Shown: positions 26,062 to 34,708, counted from the stretch's first letter. The stretch: 61,522 bases of DNA from Eubacterium sp. UBA4343 (GCA_002394235.1 DGTF01000018.1:71170-132691); one strand, 5' to 3'. The notes: generated by a model not told the origin, from the sequence alone. Made by a program: numbers and translations.

Positions 26062-27369
26062 ATGAAAGATCGTAAAACAGACAGAACAGGTAAAAAACCC
26101 GGAGAGAGGAAAAACATGGAAAGTAATAAAGCCGGAGAAGGGAAAATCATGGAAAATAAAAATCCCGGAGACAGAAAAGACATCGAAGGCGTTCACGAAG
26201 CCGGAACAGGTGGGGCGGACAAAGAGGAGCGGGGACAGGAATTGCCGGAAACGCTTCAGAGTTCTGGGCGTGACCGGGTGATCATCCGGACGAGTATCAC
26301 GGGAATCATAGCAAATGTGCTTCTCGCGGTATTCAAGGCGATTGTCGGAATGCTGTCGAATTCGATAGCGGTCGTACTTGACGCGGTAAATAACCTGAGC
26401 GACGCGATGTCCTCGGTGATCACCATCGTTGGAACAAAGCTTGCGGGAAAGGCACCGGACCGGAAGCATCCGATGGGTTACGGCAGGGTGGAATATCTGA
26501 GCTCTGCCATTATCTCCCTGATTGTGCTCTATGCGGGAATCAGCTCTCTGCGTGAATCGGTGGGAAAAATCATTCATCCTGAAAAAGCGGATTATTCCGC
26601 GCTGACTCTCGTGATCATCGCGGTTGCTGTTGTCGTGAAGATCGTTCTCGGACGCTATGTGAAGCGTATCGGTGAGAAGGTGAATTCAGATTCTCTGGTG
26701 AATTCCGGACAGGACGCGACGCTGGACTCCGTCATTTCGGCATCGACGCTTGCGGCTGCGTTCATCTATATGTTCTTCCATATTTCGCTGGAATCCTGGC
26801 TCGGCGCAGTGATTTCCGTTGTCATCATCAAATCCGGAATCGAAATGCTCAGAGACACCCTGAGTCAGATACTGGGAGAGCGTGTGGACAGCGAGCTGTC
26901 GCGAACGGTAAAGGAAAAAATCGCGGAGGTAGAAGGGGTCTACGGAGCCTATGATCTGGTCCTGCACAGCTATGGTCCGGATAAATGGCTGGGATCGGTT
27001 CACATCGAGGTAAAGGATACCTGCACGGCAGATGAAATCGATGAGCTCGAGAGAAGAATCGCGCATAAGATATACGGCGAGACAGGTGTCATTCTGACGG
27101 GCATCGGAATCTATTCCATGAATACACAGGATGATTTGGCGAGAAAGATTCAGACACGGGTGACAGAAATCGTCATGTCCCACGATCATGTTCTGCAGAT
27201 TCACGGATTTTACCTGGATGAAAAGGAAAAAACGATTCGCTTTGACATGGTGATCGACTTCTTCGTACCGGACAGGGAGGCTCTTGTGGAGGATGTATGC
27301 GGAGATGTCAGAAGAGAATTCCCGGGTTATCAGGTGGTGATCCAGCCGGATACGGATGTGTCAGACTGA
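26062..27369 (+). CDS. Cation diffusion facilitator (CDF) metal exporter
   Basis: 435 aa from ATG 26062, which follows GAGGGAG. The first 75 residues are hydrophilic and repetitive, unusual for the family; other in-frame ATGs with partial ribosome sites lie at 26116 and 26149. The membrane part has six segments with the metal site in SIAVVLDAVNNLSDAMSS and the partner motif in NSGQDATLDSVIS; HPMGYGRVEYLSS follows segment 2. A cytosolic ferredoxin-like domain and a second such repeat extend the C terminus. CDF proteins swap Zn, Mn, Fe, Co or Ni for protons; the ion is not deducible here. Confidence 0.9.
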   Translation: MKDRKTDRTGKKPGERKNMESNKAGEGKIMENKNPGDRKDIEGVHEAGTGGADKEERGQELPETLQSSGRDRVIIRTSITGIIANVLLAVFKAIVGMLSNSIAVVLDAVNNLSDAMSSVITIVGTKLAGKAPDRKHPMGYGRVEYLSSAIISLIVLYAGISSLRESVGKIIHPEKADYSALTLVIIAVAVVVKIVLGRYVKRIGEKVNSDSLVNSGQDATLDSVISASTLAAAFIYMFFHISLESWLGAVISVVIIKSGIEMLRDTLSQILGERVDSELSRTVKEKIAEVEGVYGAYDLVLHSYGPDKWLGSVHIEVKDTCTADEIDELERRIAHKIYGETGVILTGIGIYSMNTQDDLARKIQTRVTEIVMSHDHVLQIHGFYLDEKEKTIRFDMVIDFFVPDREALVEDVCGDVRREFPGYQVVIQPDTDVSD

Positions 27370-27438
27370 ATGCAGGGGCATGCAGGCTGCGGGAGGTATA
27401 GTTTACAGATTCAGCCGGATACGGATGGGTCAGACTGA
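27340..27438 (+). repeat. In-frame duplication of the CDF gene's last codons, period 69 bp
   Basis: A 30-base block ending in the stop codon (27340-27369) recurs at 27409-27438 with two changes. The period equals 23 codons, so the second copy repeats the same C-terminal peptide and stop in the same frame, downstream of the first stop. Confidence 0.85.
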
Positions 27439-27485
27439 GCGAAGAGACACGCGCAGAGGAAGAACCTTGATTAAGTGGGAGGAAC

Positions 27486-28196
27486 ATGAGAAAAGCAGTA
27501 TTTTTTGATCTGGACAACACATTGTACAGCTATGATAACGCCGATGACGCGGCACAGAGATCGCTGAACAGATTCTGCGCGCGGCAGTTCAGTCTGTCGG
27601 AAGAATTCACCGGGCGGAGAATCCACGAGATCATGGATCAACTGATCGAGGAGATGGGATGGAAACAGGCTGCCACTCACGACAGGCTGATCCGCTTCAG
27701 CCGTTTTCTGCAGGATATCGGACAGCCGGTCTTCCCGTACGCAGGTATGATGTATGACATTTACTGGGACACGCTGATTCAGAGTATGACGCCGGAGAAG
27801 GGAGTTTACCGGTTTCTTGAGGAACTGAAGCGGCGGGGATATTATGTGGCCTGCGCGACCAATATGCTGTCCTGGATCCAGTACAGAAAAGTCCGTAAGC
27901 TTGGGATGGGAAGTCTGCTGGAGGATCTGATTACGAGTGCCGAGGTGTGCACGGAGAAGCCGGATCCGGAATTTTTCCGCTTCTGTGTGAAAAAAGCGGG
28001 GTTCCAGCCGGATGAATGTGTCTATATCGGAGACAACTACAGGCTGGATGTGCTCGGCTCGAGGGAGGCGGGCCTGCGGGGAATCCTGTATCAGACGGCG
28101 GAGCTTGCCGCAAGGCATGAGGGCGCGGAGCCTGGCGCGGCGGTGATCCGGGATTACTCGGAGCTGGAGAAAAACCTGAAGCTGATTGAGATGTAA
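27486..28196 (+). CDS. HAD-superfamily hydrolase (YjjG-like phosphatase)
   Basis: 236 aa. Motif I is FFDLDNTLY with nucleophile Asp8 or so and acid/base Asp two residues on; a helical C1 cap follows. Motif II is ACATNM, motif III the Lys in CTEKPDPEFF, and motif IV IGDNYRLDVLGS. This is the arrangement of small-molecule phosphatases such as YjjG-type nucleotidases; the substrate is not known. GGGAGGAAC precedes the ATG. The gene follows the CDF transporter after 116 bp. Confidence 0.88.
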   Translation: MRKAVFFDLDNTLYSYDNADDAAQRSLNRFCARQFSLSEEFTGRRIHEIMDQLIEEMGWKQAATHDRLIRFSRFLQDIGQPVFPYAGMMYDIYWDTLIQSMTPEKGVYRFLEELKRRGYYVACATNMLSWIQYRKVRKLGMGSLLEDLITSAEVCTEKPDPEFFRFCVKKAGFQPDECVYIGDNYRLDVLGSREAGLRGILYQTAELAARHEGAEPGAAVIRDYSELEKNLKLIEM

Positions 28197-28372
28197 TTTG
28201 TGTTTCAAGGATTGCGCGGAAACAGGAACTGCAGGTGTTTTTTGTGAATAAAATGTGAAAAAGACTTGATTCGACGCGGATTTATGATATGTTAGTAAAC
28301 AGTGTCTAACCGCGTCATCCGAAAATACTTTTTCAGGATGAGAATTCACATCAGAAAGTTGGTACGGCTGAA

Positions 28373-30463
28373 ATGAAGATATCTTTTAATATCACCAAAA
28401 AGCGAATGTTCTGCTTTGGCATTCTTCTGGCGGCGGCGGTTGTTATGTATGCGATCACCCGATATATGCTCTGGACGCTGCTTCCCTATGCCGGCGTGCT
28501 GTTCGTTGTCACGAATATTGATTTTGATCTGAGTGACAGGGTTCCGTGGCTCTGGACGGCGATTCTGTTTGTTCTGAGCTGCAAGTTCACGGAGTTCTGC
28601 GTGCAGCATGTAATCCTGGCGCCTGATTTTTTTATCAAGACATCAAAACATACGCACCTGATGAATGTTCTGCTGATTCTGTCGGTTTATTTCCTGTTTC
28701 AGCTGATTCTCAGCCGGCCGTCCTGGTCCGCGATTGCGGCACACTGTGCGCTGACGGCTTTTGCGTACACGAACTATTTCGTATACACGGTTCGTGGAAA
28801 TGAAATCGTATATTCGGATCTGATCACGGTCGGAACCGGATTGAGTGTCGTCAAGAACTACTCGTTCATTCTGCATGACAGAGGCGCGTATATCATTATG
28901 CTGAGCATCCTGTATGTGATGCTTGTCCGGAAAATCAAGGTGAAATACACCTGGCACTGGCTGCAGAGAATCATCAGCGCGGCCCTTATGATTGCGCTTT
29001 TCGGCTATGTGTTTCAGAAGACAGCGAACACAGAGACCCAGACATGGGAACAGAAGGGAACCTATCAGAACGGCTTTGTTCTGAATTTTGTCCTCAGTGT
29101 CCGCGACAACTTTGTCCAGCCGCCGGAGGGATACTCTGCCAGTGCGGTGAAAAAACTGGAGGATACCTATAAGGATGCGGATGCGGTTCAGAATGTGACC
29201 ACAAATGAGAACGTCAAAAATCCGACGATCATCTTCATCATGGATGAGTCCTTTGCCGATCTTTCCGTATTGGGAAATCTGGAGACCAATGTGGGTGACT
29301 ACATGCCGTTCATTCATTCCATGAGCGAGAATACGATAAAGGGCTATGCCCTGTCGTCTGTTTTTGGCGCAAAGACGCCGAACTCCGAGTGGGAGTATCA
29401 GACCGGAAATTCCATGGCATTCCTGCCATCGGGATCTGTTGTGTATCAGCAGTACATGAACAATACACCGTTTTCCATTGTATCCACATTAAAAAATATG
29501 GGCTACACGACGGTTGCCATGCATCCCTACTACGCAAGCGGCTGGAGCAGAAAGACCGTGTATCCGAAGCTTGGATATGATGAAACGTATTTCATGGATG
29601 ATCCGGCGGGATTTTTTGACCAGACAAATATCATGCGTGACTATATCACGGATCAGGAGCTCTTTGACAAGATTATCAACCGCTACAACGAGAAAAAAGA
29701 CGGAGAGAGTCTTCTGATCACCGGCATTACGATGCAGAATCACGGCGGTTACACAGGGACGTATTCCAACTTCACGCCGACGGTAACGGCAGAGCCGGGA
29801 ATTTTCAGCGATGTCAATCAGTATCTAACCTGCGCGCAGGCGACCGATACCGCGGTGAAAAACCTGGTCGAGTACTTCGAAGGTGTTGATGATCCGGTTG
29901 AGATCGTATTCTTCGGAGATCATCAGCCGAGTCTGGATGAGTATTTCTACCGGTATCTGAACGGGAAGGGAATGTCCGGACTGACCATGGACGAGCTGGA
30001 GAACTTCTTCAAGGTACCGTTCTTTATCTGGACGAACTATGATACAGATGCGACCACGATTGACTGCACCAGTCTGAACTATTTGTCCACGCTGACGCTG
30101 GAGAGAGCGAATATTGAGCTTCCCGCGTACAACAAGTTCCTGGCGGAGATGATGAAGACCGTGCCGGCGATCAATTCCCGCGGATACTATTCGGAGACGA
30201 CGAAGCAGTTTGAGCATCTGGAAAATGCAACCGGTGACGAGGCAAAATGGATCAGGAACTATAATATATTGGAATACAATTCGATGTTTGACAAGGACAA
30301 CCGGAGTGATGTGTTCTTCCCCTACATCACCGGGGAGAGCACCGCATCGGATTCGAGCGCAAAGAGCGGAGGAACTTCTGCGGACAGTTCCTCCGGAGAT
30401 GAAGATGGAGGAACTTCTTCGGAGAGTTCCTCTTCCGAAGAGAGCAAAGAGGCGGCAGGCTGA
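28373..30463 (+). CDS. LTA synthase-like membrane sulfatase/phosphoglycerol transferase
   Basis: 696 aa. Five or so membrane segments fill residues 1-220, then an extracellular alkaline-phosphatase-fold domain (about 275-610). It has the metal site near IIFIMDESFADL, a catalytic Thr in FGAKTPNSEWEY, TMQNHGGY and FFGDHQPSLDEY with metal-binding Asp-His. LtaS relatives polymerise glycerol-phosphate from phosphatidylglycerol onto a lipid anchor; which polymer is made here is unknown. The last 40 residues are a Ser/Glu/Gly-rich tail with an internal two-copy repeat. No glycosyltransferase is adjacent. Confidence 0.9.
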   Translation: MKISFNITKKRMFCFGILLAAAVVMYAITRYMLWTLLPYAGVLFVVTNIDFDLSDRVPWLWTAILFVLSCKFTEFCVQHVILAPDFFIKTSKHTHLMNVLLILSVYFLFQLILSRPSWSAIAAHCALTAFAYTNYFVYTVRGNEIVYSDLITVGTGLSVVKNYSFILHDRGAYIIMLSILYVMLVRKIKVKYTWHWLQRIISAALMIALFGYVFQKTANTETQTWEQKGTYQNGFVLNFVLSVRDNFVQPPEGYSASAVKKLEDTYKDADAVQNVTTNENVKNPTIIFIMDESFADLSVLGNLETNVGDYMPFIHSMSENTIKGYALSSVFGAKTPNSEWEYQTGNSMAFLPSGSVVYQQYMNNTPFSIVSTLKNMGYTTVAMHPYYASGWSRKTVYPKLGYDETYFMDDPAGFFDQTNIMRDYITDQELFDKIINRYNEKKDGESLLITGITMQNHGGYTGTYSNFTPTVTAEPGIFSDVNQYLTCAQATDTAVKNLVEYFEGVDDPVEIVFFGDHQPSLDEYFYRYLNGKGMSGLTMDELENFFKVPFFIWTNYDTDATTIDCTSLNYLSTLTLERANIELPAYNKFLAEMMKTVPAINSRGYYSETTKQFEHLENATGDEAKWIRNYNILEYNSMFDKDNRSDVFFPYITGESTASDSSAKSGGTSADSSSGDEDGGTSSESSSSEESKEAAG

Positions 30464-30478
30464 ACCTGCCGCCTCTTT
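30446..30478 (+). terminator. Terminator hairpin whose loop contains the stop codon of the LTA-synthase-like gene
   Basis: AAAGAGGCGGCAGG (30446-30459) pairs perfectly with CCTGCCGCCTCTTT (30465-30478). The TGA stop (30461-30463) is in the 5-nt loop, so the last codons form the 5' arm. Confidence 0.8.
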
Positions 30479-30515
30479 GACCATATGTAATAAGATCAGA
30501 GCGAACGTGTGAAAT

Positions 30516-30686
30516 TCGAATATGCGCAAACAGTGAGCCACATCCGCTCACACATTGTGTGAAGCGGTGGGGCTCACGCCGCGGAAGACCGACGAAGTCG
30601 GTCACCTGCAGGATTGCGGGAGTGCAAAGCACGGAGCAATCCGTAGCTTATACAGTGTGTGGCACGATTTATCGTATGGGCGTGTA
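30516..30686. repeat. Composite repeat: family 1-like start joined to a family 2 end
   Basis: The left part (from TGCGCAAACAGTGAGCC, 30522-30538) resembles the ACGCGAACAGTGAGCC end of the 100-bp element. The right part contains GGATTGC and GCAATCC around a GTGC/GCAC hairpin, then GCTTATACAGTGTGTGGCAC and ACGATTTATCGT, shared with 45335-45463. No coding gene lies here. Confidence 0.75.
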
Positions 30687-30705
30687 CGTATGAGCAGGCG
30701 ACGGG

Positions 30706-31803
30706 TCAATTCTGCTTCAGGGTGAGATCTCCGTCCTTTACCCAGCCTCTTCTGCGGCAGAACTGATTGATCAGCGGGCAGATGACGGCGGGAAGGATGA
30801 AGCAGATCAGAACCAGTCCGATCCAGTCAGTGGCGGTTATCGCTGTCTTCGTCCCGGCAGCGATATCATTCAGCCAGCCCTGGAAGACACCGATCTGTCC
30901 GACGAGACCGCAGGTGCCCATTCCGGAATCAATAGCCGGCCCGTTCATCTGCATGCGGAAGACGCAGGTGGCGATTGGTCCGGTTATGGCGGATGTGACA
31001 ATCGGGGCAATCCAGACCTTCGGATTTTTTACGATGTTGGGCATCTGAAGCATGGAGGTTCCGATTCCCTGAGATACCAGACCTCCCCATTTATTTTCAC
31101 GGAAGGACATCACAGCGAATCCGACCATCTGGGCGCAGCAGCCGGCAACGGCGGCGCCGCCGGCAAGGCCGGTGAGCTGGAGTGCCGCACAGATTGCGGC
31201 GGAGGAAATCGGAAGGGTCAGAGCAATTCCGACGACGACAGATACCAGGATGCCCATCAGGAGCGGCTGCAGCTCTGTCGCCCACATGATGAAATTGCCG
31301 ACCATCATCGCAAGTTTTCCGAGCGGCGGCGCGATCAGGGCGGAAAGGGCGACACCGACACCGATGGTGACGAGCGGTGTGACAAGGATATCGACCTTGG
31401 TCTCTCCGGCGGCCATCTTCCCGATCTCCGCGGTAATGATTGCGACAAATAGTACTGCGAGCGGTCCGCCTGCGCCTCCGAGGGCGTTCGAAGCAAAACC
31501 AACGGTGATCAGCGAGAAGAGAACCAGTGGCGGGCATTGAAGAGCCCGTCCGATGGCAACCGCCATCGCCGGGCCGCTCATCGCCATGGCGAGACCGCCG
31601 ACGGTGTAGTCAACGCCGGAAACGGTTGCCACGGTAGCGGAGAGAGCTCCGATGTGAAAAAGGGTACCGATGGTGTTGATGATGGTGCCGATCAGAAGAG
31701 AACAGAAAAGTCCCTGAGCCATGGCGCCGAGCGCATCGATTCCATAGCGCTTCAGGGATATTTCTATGTTCTTTCTCTTAAGAAACGCCTTGAACTTTTC
31801 CAT
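30706..31803 (-). CDS. PTS EIIC-like membrane protein, PfoR type (PTS_EIIC_2)
   Basis: 365 aa, mostly hydrophobic with about eight to ten membrane segments rich in Gly and Ala. Landmark stretches are GGLAMAMSGPAMAVAIG, SNALGGAGGPLAVLF and NGPAIDSGMGTCGLVGQIG. It belongs to the EIIC relatives that include clostridial PfoR, once proposed as a toxin regulator. No EIIA or EIIB is in the window, so transport by phosphorylation would need partners elsewhere. The ribosome site AAGGAG is about 11 bases from the ATG. Confidence 0.85.
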   Translation of the reverse strand: MEKFKAFLKRKNIEISLKRYGIDALGAMAQGLFCSLLIGTIINTIGTLFHIGALSATVATVSGVDYTVGGLAMAMSGPAMAVAIGRALQCPPLVLFSLITVGFASNALGGAGGPLAVLFVAIITAEIGKMAAGETKVDILVTPLVTIGVGVALSALIAPPLGKLAMMVGNFIMWATELQPLLMGILVSVVVGIALTLPISSAAICAALQLTGLAGGAAVAGCCAQMVGFAVMSFRENKWGGLVSQGIGTSMLQMPNIVKNPKVWIAPIVTSAITGPIATCVFRMQMNGPAIDSGMGTCGLVGQIGVFQGWLNDIAAGTKTAITATDWIGLVLICFILPAVICPLINQFCRRRGWVKDGDLTLKQN

Positions 31804-31876
31804 TTTTCTTTTTTTCTCCTTTTCTTCCTTTCCCCATTTTGTCTGCCGTTCCGATTTTCCACCTGCGCCGGAGCGG

Positions 31877-32033
31877 CTATTCTGTCAGTGCAGGTGTTCT
31901 GCCGGTGGAGGTGTTCCGTCCGGTACAGGTGTTCCGCCGGTGGGGGTGTTCCGTCCGGCACAGGTGTTCTGCCGGTGGAGGTATTCCGTTCGGAGCAGCT
32001 ATTCTGTCAGTGCAGGTGTTCTGTCCGGATACG
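31877..32033. repeat. Minisatellite of alternating 17- and 18-bp units
   Basis: Nine units in a row, such as GTGTTCTGCCGGTGGAG and GTGTTCCGTCCGGTACAG, give a 35-bp higher-order period. It lies just upstream of the minus-strand EIIC gene, between it and YqeY. Units differ by one to five bases. Confidence 0.9.
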
Positions 32034-32119
32034 TGACAAGACACATGTATGCGCAGATTATATAACACGAGGGAAAGAAAAGTCAATGGAATTGCTGGGA
32101 CTGCAACAGAGCGCGAAAT

Positions 32120-32165
32120 GGCGCGGAAGTGCTCATTCCTGCAGGATTGGGAGAGTGCAGCTGTT
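32120..32165. repeat. Decayed fragment of repeat family 2
   Basis: GCGGAAGTGCTCATTCCTG and GGATTGGGAGAGTGC match the middle of the 45201 element with several changes. Confidence 0.55.
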
Positions 32166-32190
32166 TTATTTGCGCCGTGTGCGTGTGCCG

Positions 32191-32199
32191 TGATATACT
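32191..32199 (+). promoter_or_regulatory. Extended -10 promoter of the YqeY gene
   Basis: TGA-TATACT (32191-32199) is an extended -10; a weak TTGCGC lies 18 bp before it. The start site would be near 32206, so AGAGGTG is almost at the mRNA 5' end. Confidence 0.55.
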
Positions 32200-32224
32200 G
32201 TAGACCGAAAAGAGGTGTTTAAGA

Positions 32225-32662
32225 ATGCAGTTTGAGAAATTACAGAAGGATATGATCGCGGCCATGAAGGCTCGCGACAAAATCAGAAAGGATACAATAG
32301 CTGCGCTGGTCTCCGGGGCGAAGAAGATCGCGATTGATGAGGGAAGCCGTGACAATATTACGGAGGAGATCACGGATCGGGCGATCATGAAGGAGCTTCG
32401 CGCGGCGAAGGAGCAGTATGACAGCTGTCCGGATTCGCGCGCGGATCTGAAGGAGGAGTACAAGAACCGCTATGAGATCATCTCAGCTTATGCGCCGAAG
32501 ATGATGTCTGAGGAGGAGATCCGCGAGGGTCTGACCGGCAGATTTGCCGATGTCATCGCGACGAAGAACAAGGGGCAGATCATGAAGACGGTCATGCCGG
32601 AGCTGAAAGGCAAGGCGGACGGGAAGACCATCAGTAAGGTTGTAGCGGATCTCTGCAAATAA
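32225..32662 (+). CDS. GatB/YqeY domain protein
   Basis: 145 aa, the full length of YqeY. The tail-domain fold related to GatB covers the whole protein, with MKARDKIRKDTIAALVS at the start, a middle YAPKMMSEEEIRE and the conserved KNKGQIMKTVMPELKGKADG end. The family likely binds tRNA and assists amidation or charging, but its exact role is unsettled. It has its own promoter. Confidence 0.93.
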   Translation: MQFEKLQKDMIAAMKARDKIRKDTIAALVSGAKKIAIDEGSRDNITEEITDRAIMKELRAAKEQYDSCPDSRADLKEEYKNRYEIISAYAPKMMSEEEIREGLTGRFADVIATKNKGQIMKTVMPELKGKADGKTISKVVADLCK

Positions 32663-32709
32663 GGTATGAACTCGAAGTCCTCTGCGGCCGGTTCGGCCAG
32701 CAGGGGCTT

Positions 32710-32810
32710 ACTGTATAAGTCCAGTCGCAATGTTCTTGGCCCACGGGGAGCTGCGAAGCAGCGAAGTGACGCGGGGACTTATACAGTATGTGGCACGACT
32801 TACCAGATCT
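32710..32810. repeat. Small TIR-bounded copy of repeat family 2
   Basis: ACTGTATAAGTCC (32710-32722) and GGACTTATACAGT (32775-32787) are a perfect 13-bp inverted pair enclosing 52 bases. GTATGTGGCACGACTTA continues to the right, as in the copies at 30660 and 45437. Confidence 0.8.
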
Positions 32811-32835
32811 GTTTTAGAAGGGAGAGCTCCGGAAC

Positions 32836-33543
32836 ATGCGTGATAGAAATGCGGAAATCAGGAAGAATTGCAAGGACGCGATGAAGAAGAGCTATTTGTT
32901 CCGGGGGCTCGCGGAGGAAGAACTGGAGGTTCTTCTGGACAGTGATTATATGCGTTTCCGGGAGTACGGAAGAGAAGAACGCATTTTTGAGGAATCGGAC
33001 CGGCCGAAAGATATCATGGTCCTGGTCATGGGAAATCTTCTGATTGCTCAGGACACCATGAACGGGAAGCGGATGATTTTGTCCAGAATCACGGATCCCG
33101 GGGATACCTTCGGGGAGATCTATGTGTTCAAGCAGCTTCCCGCGTATGATATGTATGCGGAGACGATGGAGCCGTCATCGATTCTGATGGTGGCCGCGGA
33201 TCTGCTTTCCGGGGAATGTGGAGACGCATGTGCGAAGATCGCGGAAAAAATGATGCGGAATCAGCTTGGGATGTTCGCTGCGAAGGCCTATATGATGAAC
33301 CGGAGACTGCGCATTCTCGGGAGCTCCAGCATCCGGGAGAAGATCGCCAGGCTTCTGATCGAACGGCAGGGCGGCGATAACCGTGTCCGGGTGATGCCGC
33401 GCGAGGAGATGGCGGATTACCTGAACGTGACCAGACCGTCTCTTTCCAGAGAAATCAGCGCAATGGTCCGCGAGGGAATTATCCGGAATGAAGGACAGAC
33501 CCTTGTCATACTGGATCAGGAAAAGCTGGAGGAGTATGTGTAA
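32836..33543 (+). CDS. Crp/Fnr-family transcriptional regulator
   Basis: 235 aa. The N-terminal cyclic-nucleotide-binding-type beta roll (about 20-140) contains the GDTFGEIYVF turn. The C-terminal winged helix has MPREEMADYLNVTRPSLSREI as HTH. There is no cysteine cluster of the FNR kind, so direct oxygen sensing through Fe-S is unlikely. The stop is two bases from the start of the AEC transporter, so the pair is one unit and the transporter may be its target. Confidence 0.9.
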   Translation: MRDRNAEIRKNCKDAMKKSYLFRGLAEEELEVLLDSDYMRFREYGREERIFEESDRPKDIMVLVMGNLLIAQDTMNGKRMILSRITDPGDTFGEIYVFKQLPAYDMYAETMEPSSILMVAADLLSGECGDACAKIAEKMMRNQLGMFAAKAYMMNRRLRILGSSSIREKIARLLIERQGGDNRVRVMPREEMADYLNVTRPSLSREISAMVREGIIRNEGQTLVILDQEKLEEYV

Positions 33544-33545
33544 TT

Positions 33546-34490
33546 ATGTCAAACCTGATCTTTAGCATGAATGCGACGCTTCCGATTTTCCTGGTCATGA
33601 TGCTCGGATATTTTTTCAGAAAAAAAGATATCATCGGGGAGGCGTTTGCGTCCAGGATGAATACCTTTGTGTTCCGGATAGCCCTTCCGGTGAGTCTGTT
33701 CGGCCAGCTGGATTCGGTGGACTTCTTCAAGGTGTGGGATACGGAGTATGTCTTGTTCTGTTTTCTGGCGACTCTGGTGAGTGTGGGAATCGGCATTCTG
33801 GTATCGTTCGTGTTCCGGGACAGAGAGGTCCGGGGCGAGTTTGTTCAGGGATCCTATCGGAGCAGTGCCTCACTTCTGGGAATGGCATACATTGAGAATA
33901 TTTACGGAAAGGCGACCATGGGGCCTCTGATGATGCTCGGCTGCGTTCCCCTGTACAATGTGATGGCGGTTCTGGTCCTCTCGCTGATGGGAGGAAGCCC
34001 GAAGGGTCTCGACCGAAAGCAGCTGCGCCATGCGCTGAAGGGGATTGTCACGAATCCGATTATCTGGGGAATTGTGCTGGGGTTTGCGTGGGCGCTGACC
34101 GGATTGAAGATGCCGGTGATGTTTCAGACAACGATCGAATACATTGGCAGGCTCGCGAGCCCGATGGGGCTTCTGGCAATGGGCGCAAGTCTGAATTTCG
34201 GCAGCATCCGCGGCCGGCTGGCTCCGATCCTTACCGGATCGCTCCTGAAGCTGATCGGCTTCGCCGCTCTTTTCCTTCCCGTGGCGATCTGGCTCGGATT
34301 CCGGACGGAAAAGCTGATCGCGGCGCTGATCATGCTCGGATCCGCAAGCACGGTTGCCGGTTATGTGATGGCAAAGAATATGGGACACGACGGAGTTGTG
34401 TCGTCGGGAATCGTGATGATCACGACTCTCTGCAGCGTATTTACGCTGACGTTCTGGATCTGGCTTCTGCGGTCCATGGGCTTTGTATAA
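33546..34490 (+). CDS. AEC-family transporter (auxin efflux carrier type)
   Basis: 314 aa with about ten membrane segments in two inverted halves: a first half from MNATLPIFLVMMLGYFFRKK to near residue 150 and a second from GIVTNPIIWGIVLGF. LASPMGLLAMGASL is a conserved family stretch. Bacterial AEC members move organic acids such as malate or lactate; the substrate here is unknown. It is coupled to the upstream Crp/Fnr gene. Confidence 0.9.
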   Translation: MSNLIFSMNATLPIFLVMMLGYFFRKKDIIGEAFASRMNTFVFRIALPVSLFGQLDSVDFFKVWDTEYVLFCFLATLVSVGIGILVSFVFRDREVRGEFVQGSYRSSASLLGMAYIENIYGKATMGPLMMLGCVPLYNVMAVLVLSLMGGSPKGLDRKQLRHALKGIVTNPIIWGIVLGFAWALTGLKMPVMFQTTIEYIGRLASPMGLLAMGASLNFGSIRGRLAPILTGSLLKLIGFAALFLPVAIWLGFRTEKLIAALIMLGSASTVAGYVMAKNMGHDGVVSSGIVMITTLCSVFTLTFWIWLLRSMGFV

Positions 34491-34522
34491 GTGAATATGA
34501 GCATTCTCCTTTCGGGAGCCTT

Positions 34523-34560
34523 GGGGCTGCCGCACGATATTCTGGTGCGGCAGCCCCTTT
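34523..34560 (+). terminator. Terminator of the Crp-AEC unit, abutting element copy C
   Basis: GGGGCTGCCGCAC (34523-34535) and GTGCGGCAGCCCC (34545-34557) form a 13-bp perfect stem, then TTT. The 100-bp element starts three bases later. Confidence 0.88.
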
Positions 34561-34562
34561 AG

Positions 34563-34659
34563 TTTACGCGAACAGTGAGCCGCAGCCGAATGCGAAGTAT
34601 TCGTGTGCGGCGAGCGTCGCGATAGCGAGATAAAACTCGCGCAGCGTGTTTTATCTCGT
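34563..34659 (-). repeat. 100-bp dispersed element, copy C (family 1)
   Basis: Reverse complement of copies A and B over about 97 bases. The same two hairpins are present. It fills the space between the AEC terminator and the fatty-acid operon promoter. Confidence 0.92.
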
Positions 34660-34679
34660 TTTCGTCCCTTTATACTTAA

Positions 34680-34699
34680 AAATATTTAAATAAATAATT
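34680..34699 (+). promoter_or_regulatory. Operator 1 of the fatty-acid operon
   Basis: AAATATTTA-AA-TAAATAATT, a 20-bp near-palindrome ten bases upstream of the -35. It matches operator 2 at 17 of 18 arm bases. Confidence 0.7.
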
Positions 34700-34708
34700 T
34701 GAAATATA

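Noticed and set aside
30706..31803. Complete PTS sugar system
   Set aside because: Only an EIIC-like protein is present; no EIIA, EIIB or HPr gene is nearby.
31877..32033. Possible CRISPR array
   Set aside because: Units are contiguous and degenerate with no unique spacers, and there are no cas genes.
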